Assembly: GCF_029946165.1 (NCBI RefSeq) | Contig: NZ_JAQSDZ010000005.1 | Coordinates: 248,001 to 312,000, forward strand | Reading direction: 5' to 3' | DNA from: Methylotenera sp. | Lineage (GTDB): Bacteria; Pseudomonadota; Gammaproteobacteria; Burkholderiales; Methylophilaceae | DNA length: 64,000 nucleotides | In this document: in pieces, positions 1 through 10,434 of the stretch | Layout: every line of letters starts with the position of its first letter | Numbering within the stretch: position 1 is the stretch's first letter | Program-made: the position numbers and the translations under genes | Notes under the pieces: generated by a model | Seen by the model: only the letters and a program-made list of their open reading frames with translations | What the model was told of the DNA's origin: nothing | The model's database searches: none

Positions 1-1737
1 GTACATGTAAAAGACAATAAAGTCATGCGTGTATTGCCTCGTGAAAAAGAAAGTATTAACGAGTGTTGGTTGTCAGATCGTGATCGTTTCTCTTACGAGG
101 GTTTGAATAGCCCAGACCGCCTCAAAGTGCCGATGATTAAACATAATGGCAACTGGGTGGAAACCGACTGGAAGACCGCGCTAGAGTTTGCTGCAGGTCA
201 GATCAAAGACATTACCAATGAACATGGTGCAGAATCATTAGGTGTGCTTGTTTCGCCTAATAGCACTATGGAAGAGGGATATCTAGCTAAAAAACTGGCT
301 GATGGCTTATGTTGTGGCAATGTAGATTACCGTTTGCGTCAAACTGACTTTAGGTTAGATGGCAAACGTTTAGGAACGCCATGGATGGGCTGCAATATTC
401 AAGAGATTGAAGAGCTAGATCGTATTTTGGTCATAGGTTCAAACCTGCGTAATGAACATCCATTATTAGCTCAACGTTTCCGCAAAGCTGTAGCTAATGG
501 CGCTGAACTTTCAGTGATAAGTCCACTGGATAATAATCCTCTAATGGATATCGCGCATAAAGTGATTGTGCGTCCAAATGATATGGTTAACGTGCTTGGC
601 CAAGTGTTAAAAGCAATGTCTGGCTTGCAAAAGTTATCTTTATGCTTGCCGCCAACGCTTACCCAATTGCTGTCTGATATTAAAGTGCGTCCTAATACCC
701 AAGCGATTGCTGAAAGCATGGCTGGGCATGGTGAAACTTATGATTTGATTTCACCTAAAGTCGGTATTTTCCTAGGCAACATGGCATTAAGCGACCCTAG
801 ATTTACTGAAATGTATAGTATGGCTGAAGCGATAGGTGGTATTTCAGGAGCTAAAGGCGGTATTTTGCCAGCGGCTGCCAATAGCACTGGTATGCATATG
901 TTAGGGGTTATGCCTAACAGCACAGGCATGCATGCGCGTGCGATGTTGGAAGTGCCTCGCAAGGCTTATTTGCTTGTGAATATTGAGCCTGAACTTGATT
1001 GCCAGCATGCAGCTTTAGCTAAAGCTGCCATGGAAAAAGCTGAATGCGTTGTAGCCTTAACAGCGTTTAAATCAAAAGCTTTAGAAAATGCCGATGTATT
1101 GTTGCCAATTGCACCGTTTACCGAGACTTCAGGTACATTTATGAGCATGGAAGGTCGAGTACAAAGCTTTGTTGCCGCGACTAGACCATTAGGCGAATGT
1201 CGTCCAGCTTGGAAAGTATTGCGTGTTTTAGCCAATACTTTAGGTTTGCAGGGCTTTGATTATGAGACTAGTGAACAAGTTAAACAGGCTGCATTTGGCG
1301 GTGAGAAGCCATCTACAGTTGTTTGGCGTAGTTTGAACAATAACTTGAAAGAGTTAGTTGAAATTCAAATTAACATTAAAAAAGATGGTTTGCAGCGTAT
1401 CGGTGAAGTGCCACAGTATGAGTCTGATCCGATTGTGCGCCGTTCAGAACCGTTGCAAAAAACCAAATACAACATTAAACCAATGGCACGTATGTGTGCA
1501 AGTCAATTAGCTGAGTTGGGCTTGATGGATGGTGACTTTGTTTCAGTTAAGCAAGATAAAGGCAGCGCTGTACTTACGGTGAAGCTGGATGAACACGTAG
1601 CTAAAGGTTGTGTGCGCGTAGCTGCGGCCCATGAAGATACCATTGGCTTAGGTGACTTGATGGGTGATATTACTGTTGAGAAATTATCACCTGAGCTACT
1701 CAAAGGTGATGCAATTGTTGCGGAGGCGCGAGCATGA
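1..1737 (+). CDS. nuoG: NADH-quinone oxidoreductase subunit G, partial (3' part)
   Basis: This is the peripheral-arm subunit of respiratory complex I. The reading frame is open from base 1, so the first in-frame ATG (base 25) is internal and the start lies outside the window. The visible 578 residues are the molybdopterin-oxidoreductase-like domain. It begins just after the cluster-binding region, with [20 protein letters not shown] near its start, and ends in a small C-terminal beta domain. The family carries N-terminal ferredoxin-type Fe-S clusters, which are upstream and not seen here. The stop codon overlaps the nuoH start (ATGA), which indicates translational coupling. The identification rests on both the protein sequence and the complete nuoH-N order that follows. 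Confidence 0.95.
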   Translation, partial: VHVKDNKVMRVLPREKESINECWLSDRDRFSYEGLNSPDRLKVPMIKHNGNWVETDWKTALEFAAGQIKDITNEHGAESLGVLVSPNSTMEEGYLAKKLADGLCCGNVDYRLRQTDFRLDGKRLGTPWMGCNIQEIEELDRILVIGSNLRNEHPLLAQRFRKAVANGAELSVISPLDNNPLMDIAHKVIVRPNDMVNVLGQVLKAMSGLQKLSLCLPPTLTQLLSDIKVRPNTQAIAESMAGHGETYDLISPKVGIFLGNMALSDPRFTEMYSMAEAIGGISGAKGGILPAAANSTGMHMLGVMPNSTGMHARAMLEVPRKAYLLVNIEPELDCQHAALAKAAMEKAECVVALTAFKSKALENADVLLPIAPFTETSGTFMSMEGRVQSFVAATRPLGECRPAWKVLRVLANTLGLQGFDYETSEQVKQAAFGGEKPSTVVWRSLNNNLKELVEIQINIKKDGLQRIGEVPQYESDPIVRRSEPLQKTKYNIKPMARMCASQLAELGLMDGDFVSVKQDKGSAVLTVKLDEHVAKGCVRVAAAHEDTIGLGDLMGDITVEKLSPELLKGDAIVAEARA

Positions 1738-2777
1738 TTGCGTCATTTTTAGCACTATGCTCCAGTTTATTTGGTAGCTATTGGCCAGCAGTGCAATTGA
1801 CTGTTTGGACTTTGATTAAAATCGTTGCAATTGTTGCGTCTTTAATGGCTGCCGTAGCCTATTTAACTTTGGCTGAACGTAAAGTTATTGGCTATATGCA
1901 AGTACGAATCGGACCCAATCGTGTGGGTTATTTTGGTTTACTACAACCGCTTGCAGATGGTTTAAAACTATTATTTAAAGAAATTGTTGTTCCTACAGCT
2001 TCTAATAAGACTTTGTTTTTACTAGGACCAGTATTAGCCATTGCGCCAGCCTTTGCGGCATGGGCGGTTGTGCCATTTGATGCTACTTTAGTTTTAGCTA
2101 ATGTGGATGCTGGTTTGCTTTATATTTTAGCGATGACATCTGTGGCGGTTTATGGGGTGATTATCGCTGGTTGGGCGTCAAACTCTAAATATGCGTTTTT
2201 AGGTGCGCTGCGTTCTGCAGCGCAAATTGTTTCATACGAAATTGCCATGGGTTTTGCTTTGGTGGGCGTATTAATGTGTGCAAACACATTGAACCTAGGC
2301 AAAATCGTAATGGGTCAAGAGGGGGGGGGTTGGCATTGGTATTTCTTACCCTTATTTCCGTTATTCATCGTATATTTTATTAGTGCTGTCGCTGAAACTA
2401 ATCGTGCGCCTTTCGATGTGGCTGAAGGCGAGTCAGAAATCGTTGCGGGTTTCCATGTGGAGTACTCAGGCATGGCATTTGCAGTGTTTTTCTTAGCCGA
2501 ATATGCCAATATGATTTTGGTATCTATGCTCGCTGCCATCATGTTCTTAGGCGGATGGTTATCACCTGTACCATTTATTCCAGATAGTTTCTTATGGCTT
2601 TTAGCTAAAGTGGGCTTCTTGTTATTCCTATTCTTATGGTTTAGAGCAACTTTCCCTAGATATAGATACGATCAGATTATGCGCCTGGGTTGGAAAGTGT
2701 TTATTCCAATTACTATTGTCTGGATTGTGTTTGTAGGCGGTATGATGCAGACGCCATACGCATACTTATTCCACTAA
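1734..2777 (+). CDS. nuoH: NADH-quinone oxidoreductase subunit H
   Basis: NuoH is the membrane subunit of complex I that links the hydrophilic arm to the proton channels and forms the quinone entry site. The protein has 347 residues, a normal length, with about eight hydrophobic helices. Family signatures visible are [19 protein letters not shown] near residue 47, the charged quinone-site loop [17 protein letters not shown] near residue 230, and [14 protein letters not shown] near residue 303. It overlaps nuoG by 4 bp. A run of nine G residues near 2322-2330 lies inside the gene but keeps the frame. Confidence 0.97.
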   Translation: MIASFLALCSSLFGSYWPAVQLTVWTLIKIVAIVASLMAAVAYLTLAERKVIGYMQVRIGPNRVGYFGLLQPLADGLKLLFKEIVVPTASNKTLFLLGPVLAIAPAFAAWAVVPFDATLVLANVDAGLLYILAMTSVAVYGVIIAGWASNSKYAFLGALRSAAQIVSYEIAMGFALVGVLMCANTLNLGKIVMGQEGGGWHWYFLPLFPLFIVYFISAVAETNRAPFDVAEGESEIVAGFHVEYSGMAFAVFFLAEYANMILVSMLAAIMFLGGWLSPVPFIPDSFLWLLAKVGFLLFLFLWFRATFPRYRYDQIMRLGWKVFIPITIVWIVFVGGMMQTPYAYLFH

Positions 2778-2814
2778 TTTGATTTAACTTACTTGATATT
2801 GACTTAAAAAATTT

Positions 2815-3306
2815 ATGATCGCAAAAATTAAATCAACGCTTTCTAGCTTAATGCTGGTTGAGCTATTAAAAGGGATGGCATTAACAGGCCGCTACTTTTT
2901 TGCGCCTAAAATCACGGTGCAATATCCTGAAGAAGTAACGCCGCAATCCAACCGTTTCCGTGGCTTGCATGCCTTACGTCGCTATCCCAATGGTGAAGAG
3001 CGTTGCATTGCTTGTAAATTATGCGAAGCGGTATGTCCAGCATTAGCAATTACGATTGAATCGGAACAGCGTGAAGATAATACGCGCCGCACTACGCGTT
3101 ACGATATTGATTTAACTAAGTGTATTTTTTGCGGTATGTGCGAAGAATCATGCCCAGTGGATTCTATTGTTGAAACGCGTATTTTTGATTATCACGGTGA
3201 ACAACGCGGCGACTTACTCTACACAAAAGAGATGTTGTTAGCGGTGGGCGATAAACACGAGAAGCAAATTGCTGCTGACCGCGCGCTTGATAAATCATTT
3301 AGATAA
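2815..3306 (+). CDS. nuoI: NADH-quinone oxidoreductase subunit I
   Basis: NuoI is the ferredoxin-like subunit that carries clusters N6a and N6b and passes electrons toward N2 and quinone. The protein has 163 residues with an amphipathic N-terminal segment. Two classic 4Fe-4S motifs are visible, [12 protein letters not shown] near residue 64 and [12 protein letters not shown] near residue 103. It lies 37 bp after nuoH in the same operon. All eight cluster cysteines are present, so it should be functional. Confidence 0.97.
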   Translation: MIAKIKSTLSSLMLVELLKGMALTGRYFFAPKITVQYPEEVTPQSNRFRGLHALRRYPNGEERCIACKLCEAVCPALAITIESEQREDNTRRTTRYDIDLTKCIFCGMCEESCPVDSIVETRIFDYHGEQRGDLLYTKEMLLAVGDKHEKQIAADRALDKSFR

Positions 3307-3349
3307 AGAATTAAGATAAATATAAGAATTTAGGTAGAACCGAATCGAT

Positions 3350-4003
3350 ATGACCATTTTTGGCTTACATTTTCAAGACATTGTTTTTTATACGTTAGCA
3401 GCTGTATTGCTGTACGCGGCTATCAGCGTGATTACTACCCGCAACCCTGTATACGCTGCCTTGTACTTAGTATTGGCATTCTTCACAGCGGCTGGAATTT
3501 GGTTGCTATTGGAAGCAGAATTTTTAGCAATCGCACTGGTATTAGTCTACGTAGGTGCGGTGATGGTGCTGTTTTTATTCGTAGTGATGATGCTAGATAT
3601 TAATTTAGATAAGTTACGCGAAGGGTTCTGGAACGCACTACCTGTGGCTTTGCCTGTTGGCGGTTTAATGGCAATAGAAATGGTAATGATTGTTGGCGTG
3701 CGTAACTTTGGCGCTGATAAAGTGGTTGCACCGCCAGCGCATGCCGCCGATTATAGCAATACTGCAGAGTTAGGTCGTGTCCTCTACACCGATTATTTAC
3801 TACCATTTGAGCTTGCCTCAGTGGTGTTGTTAGTAGCGATTGTTGCGGCAATTGCACTGACATTGAGAGACAGAAAAGAAAGTAAATCAGTAGACCCGTC
3901 TCAACAAGTGCTAGTTAAAAAAGCCGATAGACTTCGCATCTTGAAAATGGATGCAGTAGTTGAAAAAGCTGAAGATGCAACTGTTACGCAGGAGGCTAAA
4001 TAA
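3350..4003 (+). CDS. nuoJ: NADH-quinone oxidoreductase subunit J
   Basis: NuoJ is a membrane subunit of complex I in the E-channel region. The protein has 217 residues and about five transmembrane helices. The conserved helix-3 stretch [21 protein letters not shown] is visible around residues 57-77. A polar, charged tail of about 45 residues follows the last helix, as is usual in proteobacterial NuoJ. Its TAA stop shares one base with the nuoK ATG (TAATG), which indicates coupled translation. Confidence 0.96.
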   Translation: MTIFGLHFQDIVFYTLAAVLLYAAISVITTRNPVYAALYLVLAFFTAAGIWLLLEAEFLAIALVLVYVGAVMVLFLFVVMMLDINLDKLREGFWNALPVALPVGGLMAIEMVMIVGVRNFGADKVVAPPAHAADYSNTAELGRVLYTDYLLPFELASVVLLVAIVAAIALTLRDRKESKSVDPSQQVLVKKADRLRILKMDAVVEKAEDATVTQEAK

Positions 4004-4320
4004 TGACAAATTTGACTGTAGGCTTATCTCATTACCTAATTTTAGGTGCGCTATTGTTTGCTATTAGCGTGATTGGCATATTTTTAAATCGCAAAAATGT
4101 GATTATTTTATTGATGGCGATTGAGCTAATGCTGCTCGCGGTAAATTTGAATTTTATTGCGTTCTCACATTATTTGCACGATATTGCAGGTCAAGTATTC
4201 GTGTTTTTTATCCTCACAGTCGCGGCGGCAGAATCTGCGATTGGCTTGGCGATATTGGTAGTGTTGTTCAGAAATCTACGCACAATTAACGTAGATGATT
4301 TAGATAGTCTAAAAGGGTAG
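4003..4320 (+). CDS. nuoK: NADH-quinone oxidoreductase subunit K
   Basis: NuoK is a small antiporter-like membrane subunit of complex I with three transmembrane helices (105 residues). It carries the family's two buried glutamates, in [14 protein letters not shown] near residue 39 and in [13 protein letters not shown] near residue 74, which take part in proton transfer. The start overlaps the nuoJ stop, and nuoL follows after 8 bp. Confidence 0.96.
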   Translation: MTNLTVGLSHYLILGALLFAISVIGIFLNRKNVIILLMAIELMLLAVNLNFIAFSHYLHDIAGQVFVFFILTVAAAESAIGLAILVVLFRNLRTINVDDLDSLKG

Positions 4321-4328
4321 CGAAAAGA

Positions 4329-6356
4329 ATGACAATGCAACAAATTTATCTCGCTATTCCTCTATTGCCATTATTGGCGGCAATCATAGTCGGCTTGTTC
4401 GGTAAGCAATTGCCACGAGCCGCTGCGCATGTCGTCACAATATTAGGTGTAGGCGCTTCATTTGCTTTATCGGTTTACGTACTTAATGATGCGATGACCA
4501 GCGCGCCTTATAATGAAACAGTCTACTCTTGGTTAAAAAGTGGTAACTTCACTTTCGAGATTGGCTTCTTAATCGACAGACTTTCAGCCATGATGATGGT
4601 CGTTGTGACCTTTGTTTCGCTTATGGTTCATATCTACACGATAGGCTATATGCATGAAGATAAAGGCTATGCCCGCTTCTTTAGCTACATTTCATTATTT
4701 ACTTTCTCAATGCTGATGCTAGTCATGAGCAACAACTTTATGCAGTTGTTCTTTGGCTGGGAAGCGGTTGGTTTGGTTTCTTACCTATTGATTGGTTTCT
4801 GGTACACACGCCCAACGGCTATTTACGCGAACTTAAAAGCTTTCTTGGTGAACCGTGTTGGTGACTTTGGTTTCTTACTTGGAATTGGCTTGGTATTGTT
4901 CCATTTCGGTAGTTTGGATTACGCAGCAGTATTTTCAGTCGCACCACAAATGGCGGATGTACAAATCAATCTTATAGGTAACGCACAGTGGTCATTAATG
5001 ACTGTGACTTGTATCTTATTATTTATAGGTGCAATGGGTAAATCAGCACAAGTGCCTTTACATGTATGGTTGCCTGATTCTATGGAAGGTCCAACCCCAA
5101 TTTCAGCATTGATTCATGCGGCAACCATGGTGACAGCTGGTATTTTTATGGTGGCACGTATGTCACCGTTATTTGAATTGTCTTCAACAGCACTTTCTTT
5201 CGTGATGATTATTGGTAGCATCACCGCACTATTTATGGGTTTCTTGGGTATTATCCAAAATGACATCAAGCGTGTGGTTGCTTACTCAACTTTATCTCAA
5301 CTCGGTTACATGACCGTCGCGCTAGGTGCTTCTGCTTATTCAGTGGCGATATTTCACTTAATGACGCATGCCTTCTTTAAAGCTTTATTATTTTTAGGCG
5401 CAGGCTCTGTCATTATGGGCATGCACCACGACCAAGATATTCGCAACATGGGTAACTTGAAGAAATACATGCCTGTGACTTGGATTACCTCGTTAATTGG
5501 TTCATTGGCTTTAATAGGTACGCCATTTTTATCAGGCTTCTATTCAAAAGATAGCATTATTGAAGCGGCTAAAGCTTCTACTATCACTGGGAGCAGTTTC
5601 GCATATTTCGCAGTATTAGCTGGCGTGTTTGTGACAGCATTTTATAGCTTCCGACTATATTTCTTGGTGTTCCACGGAGCTGAAAAATGGCGTGCTGTCA
5701 AACATGACGTTCACCACGATGATGAACATGCTGCGCATGATCACCATCATGGTCTGGCACCAACAGATGATCCACATGAGCCAGGTTGGGTGATTAAATT
5801 GCCTTTAATTTTATTGGCAATACCATCATTAGCAATTGGCTATTTCGCTATTGAGCCTATGCTCTACGGTAATTTCTTCAAAGACATCATCTTTGTTGAT
5901 TCTGCCGCGCATCCAGCTATGCATGAGCTGACACTCGAATGGCATGAAGTGATGCACAACGCTGCTGGCATGGCTTTGCATAGCTTTATGTCGTTGCCAT
6001 TGTTGCTTGCGGCTTTAGGCGTTGCGGTAGCTTGGTTTTTCTATATGAAGCGACCAGATATTCCAGCAGCTATCCAAACTAAATTCTCTACTATTAATAA
6101 AATACTTGAGAATAAATATGGCTTCGACAGCTTTAATGAACGCGTATTTGCAGCAGGTTCGGTGTTTATTGGCAATAAACTTTGGCAAATTGGTGATGTA
6201 AAAATTATCGATGGAGCTATGGTCAATGGCACTGCTAAATTAATCGGCAAACTTTCAGGCATCGTTCGGAAGTTACAAACAGGTCTTATTTATCACTATG
6301 CATTTGCCATGATTATTGGCGTGTTTTTAATGCTTACATTCTTTAATAAAGTATAA
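4329..6356 (+). CDS. nuoL: NADH-quinone oxidoreductase subunit L
   Basis: NuoL is the distal proton-pumping antiporter-like subunit of complex I. The protein has 675 residues with about 15-16 transmembrane helices and the C-terminal lateral helix region. The proton-translocation core is visible, for example FFGWEAVGLVSYLLIGFWY near residue 140 and GPTPISALIHAATMVTAGI near residue 255. A histidine- and aspartate-rich insert lies at about residues 458-487 in a loop between helices; such loops occur in other proteobacterial NuoL but vary. It sits 8 bp after nuoK and 3 bp before nuoM. Confidence 0.97.
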   Translation: MTMQQIYLAIPLLPLLAAIIVGLFGKQLPRAAAHVVTILGVGASFALSVYVLNDAMTSAPYNETVYSWLKSGNFTFEIGFLIDRLSAMMMVVVTFVSLMVHIYTIGYMHEDKGYARFFSYISLFTFSMLMLVMSNNFMQLFFGWEAVGLVSYLLIGFWYTRPTAIYANLKAFLVNRVGDFGFLLGIGLVLFHFGSLDYAAVFSVAPQMADVQINLIGNAQWSLMTVTCILLFIGAMGKSAQVPLHVWLPDSMEGPTPISALIHAATMVTAGIFMVARMSPLFELSSTALSFVMIIGSITALFMGFLGIIQNDIKRVVAYSTLSQLGYMTVALGASAYSVAIFHLMTHAFFKALLFLGAGSVIMGMHHDQDIRNMGNLKKYMPVTWITSLIGSLALIGTPFLSGFYSKDSIIEAAKASTITGSSFAYFAVLAGVFVTAFYSFRLYFLVFHGAEKWRAVKHDVHHDDEHAAHDHHHGLAPTDDPHEPGWVIKLPLILLAIPSLAIGYFAIEPMLYGNFFKDIIFVDSAAHPAMHELTLEWHEVMHNAAGMALHSFMSLPLLLAALGVAVAWFFYMKRPDIPAAIQTKFSTINKILENKYGFDSFNERVFAAGSVFIGNKLWQIGDVKIIDGAMVNGTAKLIGKLSGIVRKLQTGLIYHYAFAMIIGVFLMLTFFNKV

Positions 6357-6359
6357 AAA

Positions 6360-7886
6360 ATGTTGAATTACTTTAGCTCGGACTATTTTTTTAGTCATAT
6401 CCTAAGCTACTCTATTTGGGTGCCCGTGTTGGCAGGTATCGCTGTATTGTTTACCGCTAACGATAACAAGCCAGACACCACTCGCTGGGTTGCGCTTATC
6501 GGTGGTCTTGCAGCCTTTTTGGTTACGATTCCACTTTACACCCACTTTAATTTCGCCGATGGTGGCTTTCAGTTCCAAGAGGGTTTTAGCTGGATTCCAG
6601 CGTTTCATATTAACTATCATCTAGGTGCGGATGGTATTGCAATTCCATTGATTATGCTCACAAGTTTTACCACAGTGATTGTTATCATATCGGCATGGCA
6701 AGTGATTGAGAAACGTGTTGCCCAATACATGGCAAGCTTCCTCATAATGAGCGGATTGATGATTGGCGTATTCAGTGCATTAGATGCTATTTTGTACTAT
6801 GTATTCTGGGAAGCGATGTTAATACCAATGTTCTTAGTCATTGGTATATGGGGCGGTCCAAACCGTGTATATGCCACGATTAAGTTCTTCTTATACACAT
6901 TATTAGGTTCATTATTAATGTTAGTGGCGTTCATCTACTTATATATGAATACCAACAGCTTTGAAATTGTCGATTTTTACAATTATCAAATGCCGCTAAA
7001 TGTGCAAATATTGATTTTCTTGGCTTTTTTTGCAGCTTTTGCCGTAAAAATTCCAATGTGGCCAGTGCATACATGGTTGCCAGATGCTCACGTGGAAGCC
7101 CCAACAGGTGGTTCTGTAGTATTGGCTGCAATTGCACTTAAGCTCGGCGGATATAGTTTTTTACGTTTTGCCATGCCAATCGCGCCTGATGCGGCGCATT
7201 ATTTATCTGGCTTCATGATTATCTTGTCATTAATCGCCATTGTTTATATCGCATTGGTTGCATTAGTGCAAAAGGATATGAAGAAACTCATTGCTTACTC
7301 ATCTATTTCACACATGGGTTTTGTTACGCTGGGTTTTTTCATATTCAACAACCTCGGTCTTGAGGGTGCAATAGTTCAAATGGTCTCGCACGGTTTTATC
7401 TCTGCGGCTATGTTCTTGTGCGTGGGCGTTCTGTATGACCGCGTACACAGTCGTGAAATTAAGTCTTATGGAGGCGTAGCGAATACCATGCCCACTTTCG
7501 CGGCATTTGCAGTATTGTTTGCCATGGCGAATAGTGGTTTGCCTGGTACATCTGGCTTCGTAGGCGAGTTTATGGTGATTCTAGGCGCTATTCAAGAGAA
7601 CTTCTGGTATGCATTCTTAGCTTCATTCACCTTGATTTTTGGTGCGGCTTACACCTTATGGATGGTGAAGCGCGTATTTTATGGTGAAATTGCTAACGCT
7701 AAAGTGGCTGCGCTTAAAGATTTAAACCAACGCGAATTCTTAATTTTAGCGATATTAGCCGTCATGGTATTAGCTTTAGGTATTTACCCACAGCCGCTCA
7801 CTGATATGACAAATGCATCAGTGACACAACTTCTTTCTCATTTAATGCAAAGTAAGCTACCTGTAGGTATGCCGTCAGGTCTATAA
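6360..7886 (+). CDS. nuoM: NADH-quinone oxidoreductase subunit M
   Basis: NuoM is the second antiporter-like proton-pumping subunit of complex I (508 residues, about 14 transmembrane helices). The channel glutamate and lysine motifs are visible: YYVFWEAMLIPMFLVIGIWGG near residue 143 and KIPMWPVHTWLPDAHVEAPT near residue 230. It is packed tightly between nuoL and nuoN, with 3 bp on each side. Confidence 0.97.
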   Translation: MLNYFSSDYFFSHILSYSIWVPVLAGIAVLFTANDNKPDTTRWVALIGGLAAFLVTIPLYTHFNFADGGFQFQEGFSWIPAFHINYHLGADGIAIPLIMLTSFTTVIVIISAWQVIEKRVAQYMASFLIMSGLMIGVFSALDAILYYVFWEAMLIPMFLVIGIWGGPNRVYATIKFFLYTLLGSLLMLVAFIYLYMNTNSFEIVDFYNYQMPLNVQILIFLAFFAAFAVKIPMWPVHTWLPDAHVEAPTGGSVVLAAIALKLGGYSFLRFAMPIAPDAAHYLSGFMIILSLIAIVYIALVALVQKDMKKLIAYSSISHMGFVTLGFFIFNNLGLEGAIVQMVSHGFISAAMFLCVGVLYDRVHSREIKSYGGVANTMPTFAAFAVLFAMANSGLPGTSGFVGEFMVILGAIQENFWYAFLASFTLIFGAAYTLWMVKRVFYGEIANAKVAALKDLNQREFLILAILAVMVLALGIYPQPLTDMTNASVTQLLSHLMQSKLPVGMPSGL

Positions 7887-7889
7887 GTC

Positions 7890-9338
7890 ATGGAAAATAT
7901 TAGTTACGACCTTATCACAGCTTTACCTGAAATCGTCATCGTATGTATGGCGATGTTTATTTTGCTAACAGATTTGTTTCTAAAGCCTGCTAATCGCATA
8001 GCGATTTACTTGCTGGCCCAAGTTACCTTATTGGTTGCGGCTTACATCACTTTCACTACTCACGTACCAAGCGTTAGCTATGCATTTACTAATACTTTCG
8101 TAGACGATGCAATGGCGGATGTATTGAAGCTGATGATTTATTTAGGGACTTCATTAATCTTTATTTATAGCCGCCAATATCTACAGCAACGCGATATGTT
8201 TCGCGGTGAGTTTTATGCCTTAACCCTATTTTCGGTCGTCGGTATGATGATTATGGTGTCAGGCCAAAGCATGCTAACGCTATATATAGGTCTAGAGTTG
8301 TTATCATTAAGCCTATATGCATTAGTCGCGCTTGACCGTGATAACGCCAAGGCAACCGAAGCGGCAATGAAGTATTTTGTTCTAGGCGCATTAGCGTCAG
8401 GTATGTTGCTGTACGGCATGAGTATGATTTATGGCATGACAGGTAGTCTGAATATTGCCGAAATAAGTAATGCATTAATTGGCGCTAATCAATTGCATTC
8501 TGTATTGATTTTAGGTTTGGTGTTTATCGTCTCAGGTCTCGCTTTCAAGCTAGGTGCAGTGCCATTCCAAATGTGGGTACCCGATGTTTATGAGGGTTCA
8601 CCAACTGCAATGACCATGTTGATTAGCTCAGTGCCTAAGCTGGCGGCATTTGCATTCGTAATTCGTTTATTAGTACAAGCATTGCCATCATTAGCCATCG
8701 ACTGGCAGCAAATGCTCGTGTTCATGGCGGTGTTGTCCATTATTATTGGTAATGTCACAGCAATCGCACAAACCAACTTAAAGCGTATGTTGGCGTACTC
8801 AACCATTTCACATGTTGGCTTTATGATGTATGGCTTGATGAGCGCTAGTACAAATGGTTTTGTATATGCCATGTTTTACATTGTTAGTTATGTACTCATG
8901 ACGCTAGCTGGTTTTGGCATGATACTTTTACTCTCACGCAAAGGTTTTGAAGCCGATAAAATAGAAGATTTGAAAGGCTTAAACCAACGCAGCCCATGGC
9001 ATGCATTTTTAATGCTTATCGTGATGTTTAGTATGGCCGGTATACCACCAACTTTAGGTTTTTATGCGAAATTTACGGTGTTACAAGCGGCGTTACAAGC
9101 TGGCTACTTATGGCTAGTTGTGTTTGCCGTATTAATGGCCGTTATTGGTGCATTTTACTATTTACGTATTATTAAAATGATGTATTTCGATGATCCTGTA
9201 GATCACAATCCAATCGCAGCGCCTATAGATATGCGCATTGTGTTGGGAATCAACTCAATGGCATTATTAATAATTGGTTTGATGCCTGAAAAATTGATGG
9301 AGCTTTGTATTTACGCCATCACCAGAAGTTTAAGTTAA
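7890..9338 (+). CDS. nuoN: NADH-quinone oxidoreductase subunit N
   Basis: NuoN is the third antiporter-like proton-pumping subunit of complex I and the last gene of the operon. The protein has 482 residues and about 14 transmembrane helices. Conserved segments are YIGLELLSLSLYALVALDRD near residue 132 and FKLGAVPFQMWVPDVYEGSP near residue 217. The next gene starts almost 200 bp downstream, after two strong inverted repeats, which marks the operon end. Confidence 0.97.
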   Translation: MENISYDLITALPEIVIVCMAMFILLTDLFLKPANRIAIYLLAQVTLLVAAYITFTTHVPSVSYAFTNTFVDDAMADVLKLMIYLGTSLIFIYSRQYLQQRDMFRGEFYALTLFSVVGMMIMVSGQSMLTLYIGLELLSLSLYALVALDRDNAKATEAAMKYFVLGALASGMLLYGMSMIYGMTGSLNIAEISNALIGANQLHSVLILGLVFIVSGLAFKLGAVPFQMWVPDVYEGSPTAMTMLISSVPKLAAFAFVIRLLVQALPSLAIDWQQMLVFMAVLSIIIGNVTAIAQTNLKRMLAYSTISHVGFMMYGLMSASTNGFVYAMFYIVSYVLMTLAGFGMILLLSRKGFEADKIEDLKGLNQRSPWHAFLMLIVMFSMAGIPPTLGFYAKFTVLQAALQAGYLWLVVFAVLMAVIGAFYYLRIIKMMYFDDPVDHNPIAAPIDMRIVLGINSMALLIIGLMPEKLMELCIYAITRSLS

Positions 9339-9404
9339 TTTTAATACCGTTAAACTTTCACTAGTTGTTTGCCTTTCCTCTTAAACAATCAAAATAAATT
9401 TCAA

Positions 9405-9434
9405 GCTAGCTTAACCGATTAAGCTGGCGTTCTT
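9405..9434 (+). terminator. Candidate terminator of the nuo operon
   Basis: A 10-bp stem is formed by GCTAGCTTAA (9405-9414) and TTAAGCTGGC (9419-9428), with one G-U wobble and a CCGA loop. It is followed by a short T-rich stretch (GTTCTTAAT). The stem is good but the T-run is imperfect, so termination efficiency is uncertain. Confidence 0.5.
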
Positions 9435-9437
9435 AAT

Positions 9438-9474
9438 AGCAAAAATATACAAAAAGTACTTGTATATTTTTGCT
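9438..9474. repeat. Perfect 15-bp inverted repeat after nuoN
   Basis: AGCAAAAATATACAA (9438-9452) is the exact reverse complement of TTGTATATTTTTGCT (9460-9474), separated by 7 bases. It lies between the nuo operon and the metallopeptidase gene. It may be a second terminator acting in either direction, or an operator for the next gene. It is too AT-rich to be a typical strong terminator. Confidence 0.7.
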
Positions 9475-9534
9475 TGTCATTCAAAATAGAAACAGGGTAA
9501 ACCCAATTTATACATAGTATTTAAAGGTTTCTAT

Positions 9535-10392
9535 ATGCGCTTAGATGACAAACGTGAAAGTAGTAACGTTGAAGATAGACGTGGCAGTGGTGGTGGCTTG
9601 CCTATTGGCGGTAAAAGCATAGGGCTAGGCACAATCGCAATTGCCTTAGTCGCCATGTATTTCGGCGTTGATCCTTCGGTTATACTAAATATGGGGCAAG
9701 GCCTGCAACAACAAGCGCCAATAGAAGCTAAACCCATTCCAGCCGATGACCCAATGGCGAAATTCGTAGCTAAAGTTCTTGCTAGCACCGAAGACACGTG
9801 GGGGAAGATTTTTGAAGCCTCTGGTCAACAATATCCTGCACCAAAATTAGTCTTGTTCAATGGTCAAACCTCAACTGCTTGTGGCTCCGGCCAAGCTGCA
9901 ATGGGCCCTTTTTATTGCCCGGGTGATCAAAAAGTCTATATTGATCTAGCCTTCTATAATGAAATGAAAACGCGCTTTCATGCCCCAGGTGATTTTGCTC
10001 AAGCTTATGTAATTGCGCATGAAGTTGGTCATCACATTCAAAACATCACTGGTATTTCAGATAAAGTCCAACAAGCGCGTCAGAGTGCGCGTAGCGAGGC
10101 ACAATCGAATCAATACTCCATCAGGTTGGAGCTACAAGCAGATTGTTTTGCTGGCGTTTGGGCTAATCGTGCAGATGGCGCAGACCGCATTTTAGAAGCT
10201 GGTGATGTGGAGGAGGCGATGACGGCTGCAGCTGCGATTGGTGATGATGCCTTGCAAAAACAAGCACAAGGTTATGCCGTACCAGATAGCTTTACACACG
10301 GCACATCGGCACAACGTACACGTTGGTTTAATGAAGGTTTAAGCAACGGTGATGTTAAAAAGTGCGATACTTTTAGCGCCTCGTCTATTTAG
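9535..10392 (+). CDS. ypfJ: Neutral zinc metallopeptidase, YpfJ family
   Basis: This is a putative membrane-anchored zinc metalloprotease of the YpfJ/KPN_02809 family, 285 residues. A polar, glycine-rich N-terminus (RLDDKRESSNVEDRRGSGGG) precedes one transmembrane segment at about residues 31-48. The zinc site HEVGHH is at about residue 162. The sequence CGSGQAAMGPFYCPGDQKVY near residue 117 and the later LQADCFAGVWA near residue 202 are typical of the family. The substrate is unknown. It is a single gene between the nuo operon and the Nudix gene. Confidence 0.9.
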   Translation: MRLDDKRESSNVEDRRGSGGGLPIGGKSIGLGTIAIALVAMYFGVDPSVILNMGQGLQQQAPIEAKPIPADDPMAKFVAKVLASTEDTWGKIFEASGQQYPAPKLVLFNGQTSTACGSGQAAMGPFYCPGDQKVYIDLAFYNEMKTRFHAPGDFAQAYVIAHEVGHHIQNITGISDKVQQARQSARSEAQSNQYSIRLELQADCFAGVWANRADGADRILEAGDVEEAMTAAAAIGDDALQKQAQGYAVPDSFTHGTSAQRTRWFNEGLSNGDVKKCDTFSASSI

Positions 10393-10434
10393 CAACTATT
10401 AATTTAACTTCGGTAATTTAATCCAAAATATTTT

